From: Bacillota bacterium
GTDB taxonomy: Bacteria > Bacillota > Dethiobacteria > DTU022 > PWGO01
Length of the DNA stretch: 64,000 nt
Direction: 5' to 3'
Assembly (NCBI GenBank): GCA_012518215.1
Contig: JAAYSV010000049.1
Span: 125,025 to 189,024 of the forward strand
Numbering within the stretch: the stretch's first letter is position 1; each line of letters opens with the position of its first letter. The translations under genes and the position numbers were made by a program. Shown here one piece after another: positions 28,726-37,834 of the stretch. The notes below the pieces were generated by a model. That model saw nothing but the letters and a program-made list of their open reading frames with translations. It was not told where the DNA came from and did not search any database.

Positions 28726-29852
28726 ACCTGATCCACCCCCTGCAGCGCGGCCAGTCCCTTGCGCATGGCCTGTCCCAGCAGTTTCCGCTCCTGCTCGTTT
28801 TCCGCTGTTGCCTGCTTCTTCCGGAGCCGTCGCACGAAATTCCCTCTCACCGTGGGTTCCTGTGCAAGACTCTCGAGGAAGGTATCCGAGAAATATTCGG
28901 TCTCATTTTTTATTTCGATATAAAAGAAATAAGGTTCCAGTGCATCCAGTAACTGTTCTTCCCCGAAATGGAAGGGTGGCGTACCTTTGAATGTCAACTG
29001 CACCATGGCTTCGGGATCGGCAAAACTTTTGCAGGTTTCAAGCAGATCGTCCGCCCCCTCCAGACCGGAAAGTTCCAAATTGCGAATCTGATGCCGGCGT
29101 ATATCAAGTTCTGCCTTCTCAATTTTTATACGGCCCCCGCTGTATTCGGCGACGACAAGGCCGCCGGTTCCCGGGTCGTTGAAACTCTTGAACTCGGCCG
29201 CTCCCGGATAAACCGCCATCCCCTTCCCCACTGTTTTCTCGGTATAGCGGTGTATGTGCCCTAGGGCAATATAGTCGTAACCGGCCTCTTTCAGCAGCCC
29301 GGATTTGAGAGGAAGGCTTCTGTCGGCGACCCCTTCCCAATCCAGCGAACCGTGAAAAGCCCCGATATGAAGCCCGGGCAAGTCTTTCCGGGGAAACTTT
29401 TCGATGGAAGAAACAATTGTGAGCCCGCCCGTAAAGGCCAGAGCATAAACATGCAACCCGGTACCGTTCACTTCGACGGAAACTGACAGTTCAGGCATGG
29501 GATTCACCACGAGCTCACCCGGCCAATTGGCGCCATGCTGCCGGTAAACCGAATCCCGGTAGGTAATCTCATCGTGATTCCCCGGTACGGTAATGACACG
29601 GAGCCCCGCTGTGGTCAGGCGCCCCAGATTATCAAGAACCTGGCGGACGAGGGATTCATCGGGGCGGTAATCCTCAAATAAATCACCGACGATGAACACG
29701 GCATGAATATCGTTACCGGGGGAAAGTGCAAAATCAACCGCTTTCGCTAGCAGTTGATTGCGTTCCCGCAGACGGACTTTCTTTTTTTCGCCGCCCAAAT
29801 AAGATGGAGCCCAGCCCAGATGCAGGTCAGCCAGATGCAAGATGCGCAACAT
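28722..29852 (-). CDS. SbcD/YhaO-like metallophosphoesterase (DNA repair exonuclease)
   Basis: 376 residues; ATG 29852 behind AGAGGTG. Calcineurin-like dimetal phosphoesterase with DLHLG near the N-terminus, VGDLFEDYRPDE, PGNHDEITYRD, and GHIHRY. Family members are 3'-5' exonucleases and endonucleases partnered with an SMC-type ATPase. Overlap of 4 nt with the SbcC-like gene supports an obligate pair. The C-terminal ~100 residues are divergent and may be the ATPase-binding part. Confidence 0.92.
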   Translation of the reverse strand: MLRILHLADLHLGWAPSYLGGEKKKVRLRERNQLLAKAVDFALSPGNDIHAVFIVGDLFEDYRPDESLVRQVLDNLGRLTTAGLRVITVPGNHDEITYRDSVYRQHGANWPGELVVNPMPELSVSVEVNGTGLHVYALAFTGGLTIVSSIEKFPRKDLPGLHIGAFHGSLDWEGVADRSLPLKSGLLKEAGYDYIALGHIHRYTEKTVGKGMAVYPGAAEFKSFNDPGTGGLVVAEYSGGRIKIEKAELDIRRHQIRNLELSGLEGADDLLETCKSFADPEAMVQLTFKGTPPFHFGEEQLLDALEPYFFYIEIKNETEYFSDTFLESLAQEPTVRGNFVRRLRKKQATAENEQERKLLGQAMRKGLAALQGVDQV

Positions 29853-30170
29853 GATTCACCTCTGGTAATGATTGGATTCTCCATTCATGATATACGAGCC
29901 GGAAAGTTCTGGCAACCTTTTTGCACCCGATCGATACCCCGGAAATCGGCGGCAGTATTGCGCCCACACCCTCACCCATTATCATCTTGAACCACTTTCA
30001 AATCCTTGCCTTGCAGGATATCGATATATCTTTACAGAATCATTACTTGTTACCATAATTGACCTTCCGTGCTGTATGATCCGCCAAGCCTGATCAGACA
30101 AGTTTCATTTCCGAGGTCCGCAGGCAAAGGCCCCAAAATGATTTCAAGAAAGGAATACAGGTGAACCCGG
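29853..30170. other. Divergent intergenic region
   Basis: 318 bases between the SbcD-like gene (minus) and the acetyltransferase gene (plus). It must contain both promoters, but no convincing -35/-10 pair was identified and no structured RNA was seen. Confidence 0.4.
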
Positions 30171-30794
30171 ATGACCGAAGAGAAAATATTTGAAAGGTTG
30201 CACAGCGGGGAACTCTACCCCACCGATGATGACAGACTGATGAAAGTTCAGCTTGCCTGCCTCGAACGATTGTACGAATTCAACATGACCAGGCCATCGG
30301 AACTGAAAAAAAGGGAGAAAATGCTGAAAGAATTGTTTGCCGAAATCGGGGAAAGCTGCTATATCGAACCTCCGCTTCATGCCAACTGGGGCGGAAAACA
30401 TGTCCATTTCGGCCATCATATCTATGCCAATTTCAACCTTACCCTGGTGGACGACACGCATATCCATGTCGGTGACTATACCATGTTCGGGCCAAATGTC
30501 ATCGTTGCCACGGCGGGACACCCGCTCCTGCCGGAGTTGCGGGAGCAACTGTACCAGTTCAACATGCCCATACATATAGGCAGGAATTGCTGGATCGGGG
30601 CCGGCGCCATCATCATGCCGGGTGTTTCCATTGGTGATAACACCGTCATCGGTGCGGGGAGCGTCGTTACGAAAGATATCCCGGCCAACGTCATCGCCGT
30701 CGGCAACCCTTGCAAGGTCATGCGCGAAATAGGCGAGAAGGACAAAAAATATTATTACAGGGACAGGATGATTGGCGAACCGGGCCGCGATTGA
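30171..30794 (+). CDS. Maltose/galactoside O-acetyltransferase family (left-handed beta-helix)
   Basis: 207 residues; ATG after AGGTGAACCCGG. N-terminal MTEEKIFERLHSGELYPTDD matches the mac domain of the LacA/Maa family, then hexapeptide repeats (HIHVGDYTMFGPNVIV, GRNCWIGAGAIIMPGVSIG). The catalytic His is in TAGHPLLPE. It transfers acetyl from acetyl-CoA to a sugar hydroxyl; the natural acceptor is not known. Stand-alone gene. Confidence 0.92.
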   Translation: MTEEKIFERLHSGELYPTDDDRLMKVQLACLERLYEFNMTRPSELKKREKMLKELFAEIGESCYIEPPLHANWGGKHVHFGHHIYANFNLTLVDDTHIHVGDYTMFGPNVIVATAGHPLLPELREQLYQFNMPIHIGRNCWIGAGAIIMPGVSIGDNTVIGAGSVVTKDIPANVIAVGNPCKVMREIGEKDKKYYYRDRMIGEPGRD

Positions 30795-30931
30795 AACACT
30801 CCCGCTTTCGCCCGAAATCATGTCTTCATGTTGCATGCCCGCCAAAAATATGTTGGCATGTGCATATAATGTCAGCGAACTATGTGCAAGGGGTTTCCTC
30901 CGTCATTCCGTCCCCATGCCGTGGCAATGTC

Positions 30932-30968
30932 AAAAAAAAAAGAAGCCGATCAGAAACAATCGGCCTCT
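30932..30968 (-). terminator. Terminator downstream of tRNA-Leu
   Basis: Stem GCCGAT (with flanking AG/CT pairs) around a TGTTTCTG-type loop at 30942-30968, followed on the minus strand by ten T (30932-30941). Confidence 0.88.
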
Positions 30969-30982
30969 TCAGGTATTATCAA

Positions 30983-31069
30983 TGGTGCGAGCGAAGGGAT
31001 TTGAACCCCCACGGGCTTGCGCCCACTAGGTCCTGAACCTAGCGCGTCTGCCGATTCCGCCACGCTCGC
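30983..31069 (-). tRNA. tRNA-Leu (anticodon CAG)
   Basis: 87-nt type II tRNA with encoded CCA. The acceptor stem GCGAGCG pairs with CGCTCGC followed by discriminator A and CCA. The anticodon stem CTAGG/CCTAG encloses TTCAGGA, giving anticodon CAG (31033-31035) for CUG codons. The long variable arm GGGC-GCAA-GCCC is typical of tRNA-Leu; the T arm has GGTTCAAATCC. Confidence 0.97.
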
Positions 31070-31116
31070 AGAATAGATCACTTTTTGTCGTCCTGCCACG
31101 TTACCGGCTACCTATC

Positions 31117-31145
31117 ATTATACCCATAAACAAAGTGAAAGGCAA
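31117..31145 (-). promoter_or_regulatory. Promoter of tRNA-Leu
   Basis: Minus strand: -35 TTGCCT (31140-31145), 17-bp spacer, perfect -10 TATAAT (31117-31122), about 40 nt before the mature 5' end. Confidence 0.75.
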
Positions 31146-31258
31146 GCAGCAGCCCACCCCGGTTGCCGGCAATCTTTGGAAACCAAAGCCCATGCGAATG
31201 GGCATACCTCGAACGAACAATACCCCGGCGATGCAGAACCCCCGGCTGCAAGATCAAA

Positions 31259-32233
31259 CTACACCCCAAAAAATTCCCGGGACAGTCTCTGGCGTCTCTC
31301 CGCCTCCGACTGTTTTTCAACATGCAGGTTCAAGGGGGATATGATCTTCAGGGCCTTTTCCAGCACGGTGAATTTGAGGGGAAATTGTATATTATCCCGG
31401 GTCTCCCCATCGACCTGGACGAGCATGGTGTCATCGTCGCAGTTGATCACGGCTTCCTTGACCCTCGTTTTGTGAAATCCCTTGATGCCGGTATGCGCCT
31501 TGAAGAAAGCCAGCAGCCCCATGCTGATCATCCTGAATTTATCGATATCCTCGACCAGCTGAAAATCCAGGAACCCGTCATCGACTATGGCCTGGGGAGC
31601 GATACATAGCTGCCCGCCGTAGAACTTCCCGTTGGCGACCACGATAAGTATTGTTTCCCGCGTTATGATCTGACCGTTGTCCAGCTGGAACGTAACTACA
31701 CGCGGCTTGATGTAAAGGTGCTGCAAGCAGGCGGAAACATAGGCCGGATAGCCCTCCAGCCAGTAATTGTCATCGGTGGCCGTCTTTGATACGGCAGCAT
31801 CATAACCCATCCCCACCGAATTGAGGAAGATCTTGTCGTTGACCATCCCCAGATCCATCTCCAGCACCGGCCATTCAAAAAGGCCTTTCAGGGATTGCAT
31901 GGGGTTGTGGGGTACGGCCACGGAACGGCGAAACCCATTGGCTGTCCCGGCCCCGATAACACCAAAGATATTCTTTTCCCGGTCGATGCCGTTGGCCACT
32001 TCCTGAAGTGTCCCGTCCCCGCCGACCGCAACGATCAACTCGGCTCCATCCCGGCTGGCACGTTCGGCCATCTTCCGTCCATCTCCGCCATCCCCGGTAA
32101 AATACACCTCGTGTGCGATCCTGTTTTTTTCAAGATAGGATCCGATCTTCTTCCACGTTTTGGCACCCCGCCCTTTTCCCGCATAGGGATTGACCACAAA
32201 GGCAGTATTGTAAGGAAAACTGGTCGGTTTCAT
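31259..32233 (-). CDS. Diacylglycerol kinase/YegS-like lipid kinase
   Basis: 324 residues. N-terminal FVVNPYAGKGRGAKTW and the nucleotide-binding loop VAVGGDGTLQEVANG, then GAGTANGFRRS, mark the DAGK catalytic domain (residues ~8-140). The C-terminal beta-sandwich includes SVGMGYDAAVS and VDGE near the end. Family members phosphorylate membrane diacylglycerol or related lipids (DgkB/YegS type); substrate here is inferred. No close operon partner. Confidence 0.92.
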   Translation of the reverse strand: MKPTSFPYNTAFVVNPYAGKGRGAKTWKKIGSYLEKNRIAHEVYFTGDGGDGRKMAERASRDGAELIVAVGGDGTLQEVANGIDREKNIFGVIGAGTANGFRRSVAVPHNPMQSLKGLFEWPVLEMDLGMVNDKIFLNSVGMGYDAAVSKTATDDNYWLEGYPAYVSACLQHLYIKPRVVTFQLDNGQIITRETILIVVANGKFYGGQLCIAPQAIVDDGFLDFQLVEDIDKFRMISMGLLAFFKAHTGIKGFHKTRVKEAVINCDDDTMLVQVDGETRDNIQFPLKFTVLEKALKIISPLNLHVEKQSEAERRQRLSREFFGV

Positions 32234-32332
32234 CCCTCTCTCTCCTTAACCCAGATAATGACATGCTGCGCTATCAGTCTATTATTTTATATTCGCCAAC
32301 TTTCCTTTTTTACCCTTCAATCTTTCTTTTCC

Positions 32333-33112
32333 TTAATCATTTTCGGATGGTTTCCCGGACGCAGCGGTCCCTGTCAACCGCCCCAGCAGATGTTTGAATT
32401 CCATCGGCAGCGGGAAAGCAATCAGAGACCCTTGCTGCGCCGCTATTTCCGGCAGTGACCGCAGGAGACGCACAAACATCCCCCCGTCCTGGTGTGCCAG
32501 GATGGCAGCTGCCTCGGCCAACCTCTCTGCCGCCTGTTTCTCGCCCTCGGCCTGGATAACGATGGCGCGCCGTTCTCTCTCTGCCGCCGCCTGCCTGGAG
32601 ATAGCCTTCTGGAGGCCTTCGGGAATCACCACGTCCTTGATCTCCACCGATGTGACTTTGATCCCCCAGGGATCGGTAGCTTCGTCAAGGATCTTCTGAA
32701 TCAGCTGGTTCAATTTGTCCCTCTCCGCCAGCAGGCCATCGAGTTCCGCCTGGCCGGCAACACTCCTGAGCGTGGTCTGCGCCATCTGCGAGGTGGCAAA
32801 CATGTAATCCTCCACGTTGACCACCGCGCGGTTCGGATCGACCACACGATAGTAGACAACCGCATTGACGCTGACAGTAACGTTGTCACGGGTTATCACG
32901 TCCTGTGTGGGAACATCGAGAGTGATGGTCCGCAGTGAAATGCGCACCGCCTTGTCCAGCAGGGGGATGATAAAGATTACCCCCGGCCCTTTGGCCGCGA
33001 TCAGATGGCCGAGGCGGAAAACCACCATCCTCTCGTACTCCTTCACCACCTTCAGTGAAGAAGCAATAAAAGCAATCAGAATCGCTACTACAACAACCCA
33101 GAATGTCTCCAT
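32333..33112 (-). CDS. Slipin/stomatin-like SPFH protein
   Basis: 259 residues. A single N-terminal membrane helix (about residues 4-19) is followed by the SPFH domain (VVFRLGHLIAAKGPGVIFII, TQDVITRDNVTVSVNAVVYY, TSVEIKDVVIPEGLQKAI). A C-terminal coiled coil rich in Ala/Glu (AAAERERRAIVIQAEGEKQA) drives oligomers. Such proteins organise membrane microdomains with NfeD partners. The start codon overlaps the NfeD stop by one base (TGATG), so translation is coupled. Confidence 0.95.
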   Translation of the reverse strand: METFWVVVVAILIAFIASSLKVVKEYERMVVFRLGHLIAAKGPGVIFIIPLLDKAVRISLRTITLDVPTQDVITRDNVTVSVNAVVYYRVVDPNRAVVNVEDYMFATSQMAQTTLRSVAGQAELDGLLAERDKLNQLIQKILDEATDPWGIKVTSVEIKDVVIPEGLQKAISRQAAAERERRAIVIQAEGEKQAAERLAEAAAILAHQDGGMFVRLLRSLPEIAAQQGSLIAFPLPMEFKHLLGRLTGTAASGKPSEND

Positions 33113-34494
33113 CAGAAAATACCTCCTTCATTTTCATCCATGGCTTTCACCAGGAGCAACAACCCTTCCTGGTTGACAACCTGAACCTCCCTGCCAACTT
33201 CCACAACCCCTTTTTCCAGATTCCTGGCCTTCCATATCTCGCCCTGGAAACTGACCAGCCCTCCGGGTGAAAGTTCCTCCACGACCACAGCCTTCTCCGG
33301 CATGTGAAAAAATCTGGGTTCCTTTTTGCGCCGCCTCCACGATCCGATCACGGCCTGGACAACGATGAGCAGCAGGATGCCGACACCGACGACAACACCG
33401 ATGACCGTGGCCCGAAAAGCGTGGTACCAGTCCGGTGCCATCAATGGCTCGATGGGCAGCAATATCGAACCGAAAAGCAAACTGATGATGCCTCCTATAC
33501 CCAGAATCCCGAAACCCGGTGTAAATATCTCTGCAATGATCAGGGCCACCCCCACTACCAGCAATATTATTCCCGTGGTGCTGATATCGAAAAGCCCCAT
33601 TCCGTAAATACCCATCACCAGGATTATACCACCGAGTACCTCCGGGACGAAGGTGCCGGGCATATTCAACCCCAGATAGATTCCGGCCAGGCCCAGCATC
33701 AGCAGAAGAAATGCTACCTGCGGATTGCTCAATGTGTTCTGGAGCCTTTCGCCGATATTCATGCGCACATCCACAAGACGGGCACCGGCCGTCTGCATGA
33801 TCAGCGCCTCCCCCTCCTTCTCCACCTCGTAACCATCGAGTTCCAGCAGAAGTTCATTCAGGTTCGCCGCCGTAATATCGGACACCCCCAGCTCCATGGC
33901 ATCCTCGTAATTCAGAACCAGGTTCTCGGTAATGAATTTTTCCGCGATCTCCTCCGGGCGCCCGGTTTCCTTGGCCATGCTGCGAATATGACCGGCCAGG
34001 AAACGTTCTGTCTTCTCCTCCGCAGGGGCGGTGCCCCCTTCGGGGGAAAGAGTGATGGGCTGTGCCGCCCCGACGGTGGTACCCGGGGCCATGGCCGCCA
34101 CATCAGCACTGATGAGGATGAATGCACCCGCCGAAGCCGCTATTGCCCCCGAGGGGGCCACGAAGACGACCACCGGCAGATACGTACCCCTGAATATTCT
34201 ATTTATATCCAGGGTCGCATCGACCAGCCCCCCGGGGGTATTCATCATCACGATAACAGCTTGCGCACCGGCCTCCTCGGCCTTCAGTACATGGCGCTCC
34301 AGAAATCCGGCGGTGCCGACCGTGATCATATCCTCAATCGGGATGACATAGACCACGTTCCTGCCGTCAGCAGAAACCTCACTTGCCGGCAGCAAAAACA
34401 TGACCAGCAGGGCCGCTCCAAGTAAAATAAAGACCAAACCTCTTTTAATAATCACCGGCCTGCCCCTTTCATCTGCTACAATCGGATTCGCCAA
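33112..34494 (-). CDS. NfeD family protein with ClpP-class membrane serine protease domain
   Basis: 460 residues. An N-terminal signal/anchor helix (about 18-37) leads to a protease domain with MMNTPGGLVDATLDI and the nucleophile Ser in APSGAIAASAGAFI, as in the NfeD1b/PH1510 type that cleaves near the C-terminus of its stomatin partner. Four hydrophobic helices follow (about 250-385), then the soluble OB-fold NfeD domain at the C-terminus (GLVSFQGEIWKAR). Directly coupled to the slipin gene. Confidence 0.94.
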   Translation of the reverse strand: MANPIVADERGRPVIIKRGLVFILLGAALLVMFLLPASEVSADGRNVVYVIPIEDMITVGTAGFLERHVLKAEEAGAQAVIVMMNTPGGLVDATLDINRIFRGTYLPVVVFVAPSGAIAASAGAFILISADVAAMAPGTTVGAAQPITLSPEGGTAPAEEKTERFLAGHIRSMAKETGRPEEIAEKFITENLVLNYEDAMELGVSDITAANLNELLLELDGYEVEKEGEALIMQTAGARLVDVRMNIGERLQNTLSNPQVAFLLLMLGLAGIYLGLNMPGTFVPEVLGGIILVMGIYGMGLFDISTTGIILLVVGVALIIAEIFTPGFGILGIGGIISLLFGSILLPIEPLMAPDWYHAFRATVIGVVVGVGILLLIVVQAVIGSWRRRKKEPRFFHMPEKAVVVEELSPGGLVSFQGEIWKARNLEKGVVEVGREVQVVNQEGLLLLVKAMDENEGGIF

Positions 34495-34864
34495 TTACTT
34501 TATTATAATATAATATTATCCTCCTGGCTGTAAAACAAATACGACATGATCAAAATCGGGGCAAGCCGGGAATGCATATGAAAGATCACGAAGGAAAAAA
34601 TGTTAATGCATTCCGGGCGGGAAACAGCCCGCCGAGAGGCAAAGGGATAAACAAAAGACCAGAGAATGGCTGCAATGCCCGCCCCACCGCATACAATAAC
34701 CTTTCGTCTGTATAGAATATGGTTTAGGCTTCAAGCAGCATATTTCAGAATATATCATCCTAACGAAGACAAAAATATGAGAAAGTGTTATCATATAAAT
34801 ATAACCAACTTATTTATATATATTTTTAAGGAAAAATCTGCTGGCAGCAATGGGGTAACAAAAA
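34495..34864. other. AT-rich intergenic region upstream of the Rrf2 gene
   Basis: 370 bases between nfeD (minus) and the Rrf2 gene (plus). The last 80 bases are very AT-rich (TATAAATATAACC...TTATTTATATATA) and probably hold the Rrf2 promoter and an autoregulatory site; no unambiguous -35 box was found. Confidence 0.45.
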
Positions 34865-35263
34865 ATGACCGTGATCACCAAGAAAACCGAATATGCCATC
34901 ATCTCCCTGATGGAGTTGGCCATGCTCGATGAGGGAAAAACGATGACGACTAGAAGTATCGCCGAACGACAGGAAATACCGGTAAACCTTGTTACCCAGA
35001 TTCTGGCCGAACTCCACAGGGCAGGATTGACCGGAAGTGTCCGCGGTGCCGGCGGTGGAATCTTCCTGAAAAGAGATCCATCCACGATCAACCTGCGCGA
35101 AGTTGCCGAACTGATCGACGGGCCGCTGAGTATTACCCGTTGCACAACTCCGGAAAACCAATGTAAAAATATAAAAAGCTGTGATCTCCGAAAAATCTGG
35201 TTGGAATCACAGCAGGCATTGCTGAATGTACTGGAGCAGACGACCATAAAGGACCTTCTCTGA
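34865..35263 (+). CDS. Rrf2-family transcriptional regulator with a cysteine cluster
   Basis: 132 residues. Winged helix-turn-helix at the N-terminus (KKTEYAIISLMELAMLDE, TTRSIAERQEIPVNLVTQIL, wing GSVRGAGGGIFLKRDP). The dimerisation region has CTTPENQC-KNIKS-C, a C-x6-C-x5-C spacing close to the [2Fe-2S]-binding cysteines of IscR and other Rrf2 sensors, so redox or Fe-S sensing is plausible. No isc/suf genes adjoin it. A weak GGGG site precedes ATG 34865. Target genes unknown; the tandem repeats begin right after its stop. Confidence 0.88.
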   Translation: MTVITKKTEYAIISLMELAMLDEGKTMTTRSIAERQEIPVNLVTQILAELHRAGLTGSVRGAGGGIFLKRDPSTINLREVAELIDGPLSITRCTTPENQCKNIKSCDLRKIWLESQQALLNVLEQTTIKDLL

Positions 35264-35264
35264 T

Positions 35265-35630
35265 TTTTTTAAAAAAACCGATCCCCCACCCCCATTTTCA
35301 TGATGTCATGATCGTTTTTGCTTCGGCAGGTGAGAGAACGGTTTTTATGACCGGCTCCCCACCAACATTTTCATGAAGGCCGTACCGTTTTTGCTTGCAA
35401 GCGGAAAACCGGTTTTTAAAACCGATCCCCCGCCCCCATTTTCATGGAGAAGAATTTTTTCCTGTTTCGGCAGGCGGGAGAACGGATTTTATGTTCCAGC
35501 TCCCCACCGACATTTTCTAGAGACAGTACCGTTTCATGCTTGGGAGGAAAACGGTTTCAAGGCCGTTTCCCCACCCCATTTTCATGATGTCATGATCGTT
35601 TTCTGCTTCGTCAGTTGGGGGCTGGAAGAT
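35265..35630. repeat. Degenerate ~71-bp tandem repeat, about 4.5 copies
   Basis: The anchor CATTTTCATG (or CATTTTCTAG) recurs at 35293, 35366, 35437, 35511 and 35577, spaced 73, 71, 74 and 66 bp. After each anchor comes CGTTTTTGCTT-like sequence, a Gly/Arg-codon-like purine stretch, ACGGTTTTT, ACCG and a C-rich run CCCCACC. Units 1 and 3, and units 2 and 4, resemble each other more closely, so a ~145-bp higher-order unit is possible. Each unit can fold into an imperfect hairpin (CCGTTTTTGCTT with AAGCGGAAAACCGG). No coding potential. Confidence 0.85.
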
Positions 35631-35642
35631 TATTTACAGGAT

Positions 35643-36164
35643 TCAACCCCGCATCATTTCTTTCATCTTTCTTGATTTGCGGATTCTCTGCACTATCTCG
35701 GGCGCCATCTCTCCTTTTTCCATCATCTCATCAAGTAACTCCGTCACCTTATCTTCACCGTGCCTCTTTCCTATCGCATCAAAAACAGCTTCGGCAATCT
35801 TCTCCACGGCCTCTCCCTCTTTCAGGGGGCCTTTCTCATATTCCCTGATTTTCTCGCCCAGCTGCTCCCGTTCTTCTTTCTGCAACAAACGGAAAGCCAT
35901 CTCTTCCAGTTTCTTTTTGACGGAAAGTCCTGTTCTGCTGCCCCTGGCAATATCCCCGATGCAGTACTTTGCGTAGGCACACCATTCGGCACACCCCAGA
36001 TCGAACTTCCTGTTGATGACCATTTTTCCACATTTCTTGCAACGAAGTCGCACATCCGTTTTCCAGAATTCTATGCTCTCTCCGCACTGTGGACAGGTCT
36101 CCGTGGAGATGTCATCATAAGACCAGTACCTCATATCCTGTCCCGGGCATTTGGAACTTAACAT
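35643..36164 (-). CDS. Zinc-ribbon protein of unknown function
   Basis: 173 residues from ATG 36164 (AAGGAG upstream). Two Cys pairs CPQCGES and CKKCGKM near residues 25-48 form a rubredoxin-like zinc ribbon, and a further cysteine group (LGCAEWCAYAKYCIGDIA) follows. The C-terminal ~90 residues are helical and Glu/Lys-rich, with a HGEDKVTELLDEMM segment. I know of no assigned function; related proteins occur in anaerobes. The gene ends at the tandem-repeat array. Confidence 0.8.
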   Translation of the reverse strand: MLSSKCPGQDMRYWSYDDISTETCPQCGESIEFWKTDVRLRCKKCGKMVINRKFDLGCAEWCAYAKYCIGDIARGSRTGLSVKKKLEEMAFRLLQKEEREQLGEKIREYEKGPLKEGEAVEKIAEAVFDAIGKRHGEDKVTELLDEMMEKGEMAPEIVQRIRKSRKMKEMMRG

Positions 36165-36317
36165 TATGATCACACTCCTTTCAATAAAATCGATAAAATA
36201 TATTACTAATTAACTTAGTTATATTATAAAACTGCTTTTAACATTTGTCAACAGGTTCTGGAAAATTTTTTGGAATATCTTTAAAAATATCTAAAATATC
36301 TCTCTACATATTTTCAA

Positions 36318-36776
36318 TCACTGCTTGTAGCCAATCCATCTCGAAATATCACGCTCGTAATTTACTATTTCTTCGGGGTCAAAAAATATTTTCAATTCTC
36401 GCCTGGCACTCTCTGCCCCGTCTGAAGCATGAACAATATTGTTGCTCATGAACAGCGCCAGATCACCGCGGATGGTGCCCGGTAACGCCTCGAGGGGATC
36501 GGTGGCTCCCAGCATCTTCCTGATCTCGGCGATGGCATTTCTGCCCTCCCAGGCCATGGCCAGCACCGGCCCCGATGTAATAAAGGCAACCAGTTCACCA
36601 TAAAATTTTTTCTCCCGGTGTTCCTCGTAGTGACGGGATGCCCGTTCCTCGTCCATCCATAACATCTTTGACCCTACCAGTTTGAGGCCTTTTCTTTCCA
36701 ACCTGGAGATCACCTCGCCGATCAACCCCCGTTGAACACCATCGGGCTTGACCAGCACCAGAGAAGTTTCCACCAT
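36318..36776 (-). CDS. ndk: Nucleoside diphosphate kinase
   Basis: 152 residues. It equilibrates nucleoside tri- and diphosphates through a phospho-His. Seen: LVLVKPDGVQRGLIGEVISR, the ATDPLEALPGTIRGD segment and the active-site NNIVHASDGAESA. ATG 36776 is preceded by AAAGGGG. It lies 84 nt after speE and may be co-transcribed with it. Confidence 0.97.
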   Translation of the reverse strand: MVETSLVLVKPDGVQRGLIGEVISRLERKGLKLVGSKMLWMDEERASRHYEEHREKKFYGELVAFITSGPVLAMAWEGRNAIAEIRKMLGATDPLEALPGTIRGDLALFMSNNIVHASDGAESARRELKIFFDPEEIVNYERDISRWIGYKQ

Positions 36777-36859
36777 CTTTCCAACCCCTTTCTCCCCCCG
36801 ATCCAGGAGGCAACATATTGCAGCAACAATGATTGTTGGATTCTATTATTGACATGATT

Positions 36860-37774
36860 TCAATAAATGATAAGCGGCTTCTGATCTTCGATAATCGTAC
36901 TATCCTCGGCCAGAGCCCTTCGTATATCCCTGGGAATGGAAAACATGTGAACGTGTGTCCGCCCATCATAAAATTTCAGATCCGTGATGCCGAGACGACC
37001 GAGCCCGGAGTCAACTTCCTCCGGTGATATCTTCAGGGGATCATCTTTCCGGGAAGCAATATTGAAGCCCCAGGGGCTGTCAAATGAGGGAACATAAGCC
37101 TGGTAGGAACGAACGATTTCAAAACAGGTTTGAAGTGTATTCCTGATCGCCGCGTGTGCCTCTATATACTGAAGGCTGAAGGAACCCGACTGCATGGCAA
37201 GAAGCCCTCCCGGGGCAAGCTTCCGTACGAGTATACCGTAAAATTCGCGGGTAAACAGAAGATAAGAAGGCCCGTCATCCACCGGCTCGGTCAGATCGCT
37301 GATGATCAGATCAAACTGGCGATCTGTCTCTGCCAGATAGCGGCGGGCATCCATATGTAACAATTCCACCTTTTCCTCATCAAAGGCACCCTTGTGCCAT
37401 GAAGGAAGATGTTTTCGGCAGAGGTCAACCACTTCACGGTCCAGGTCAACCATGGTGATCCTTTCCACCATGGGATATTTCAGGACTTCCCGGATCACGG
37501 CACCTTCCCCGCCCCCGATGATGAGAACCCTGCGCGGCGCGGGATGCAGGATCATGGCCGGATGGACCAATGCTTCGTGATAGATATACTCATCCATCTC
37601 CGTGGATTGTATCTTCCCATCAAGAATCAAGCACCGTCCAAAATTGAAGGTATCCACGATTTCAATCTTTTGAAATTCGGTATTGCCGCAATAAACCTCG
37701 TTTTTTATGGCAACCATGAAAGCCTGATATGGGTTGTCATAATCTATATGCCAACCGCATTCCGGCCTGGTCAA
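36860..37774 (-). CDS. speE: Spermidine synthase (polyamine aminopropyltransferase)
   Basis: 304 residues. It transfers the aminopropyl group of decarboxylated S-adenosylmethionine to putrescine or another amine. N-terminal beta-domain (FGRCLILDGKIQSTEMDEYIYHE) then a Rossmann methyltransferase-like domain with LIIGGGEGAVIREVLKY, MVDLDREVV, and the catalytic Asp in IISDLTEP. It is 60 nt downstream of speD, and the two form the standard polyamine module. Confidence 0.96.
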   Translation of the reverse strand: MTRPECGWHIDYDNPYQAFMVAIKNEVYCGNTEFQKIEIVDTFNFGRCLILDGKIQSTEMDEYIYHEALVHPAMILHPAPRRVLIIGGGEGAVIREVLKYPMVERITMVDLDREVVDLCRKHLPSWHKGAFDEEKVELLHMDARRYLAETDRQFDLIISDLTEPVDDGPSYLLFTREFYGILVRKLAPGGLLAMQSGSFSLQYIEAHAAIRNTLQTCFEIVRSYQAYVPSFDSPWGFNIASRKDDPLKISPEEVDSGLGRLGITDLKFYDGRTHVHMFSIPRDIRRALAEDSTIIEDQKPLIIY

Positions 37775-37834
37775 TGGTTATAACCCCCTCATGATTGTTA
37801 TATAACGGCCATAACTGACCGTTCAGGCAACCAA

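Noticed and set aside
35265-35630. CRISPR array
   Set aside because: Repeat units are ~71 bp, degenerate throughout and contiguous, with no constant-repeat/variable-spacer structure and no cas genes.
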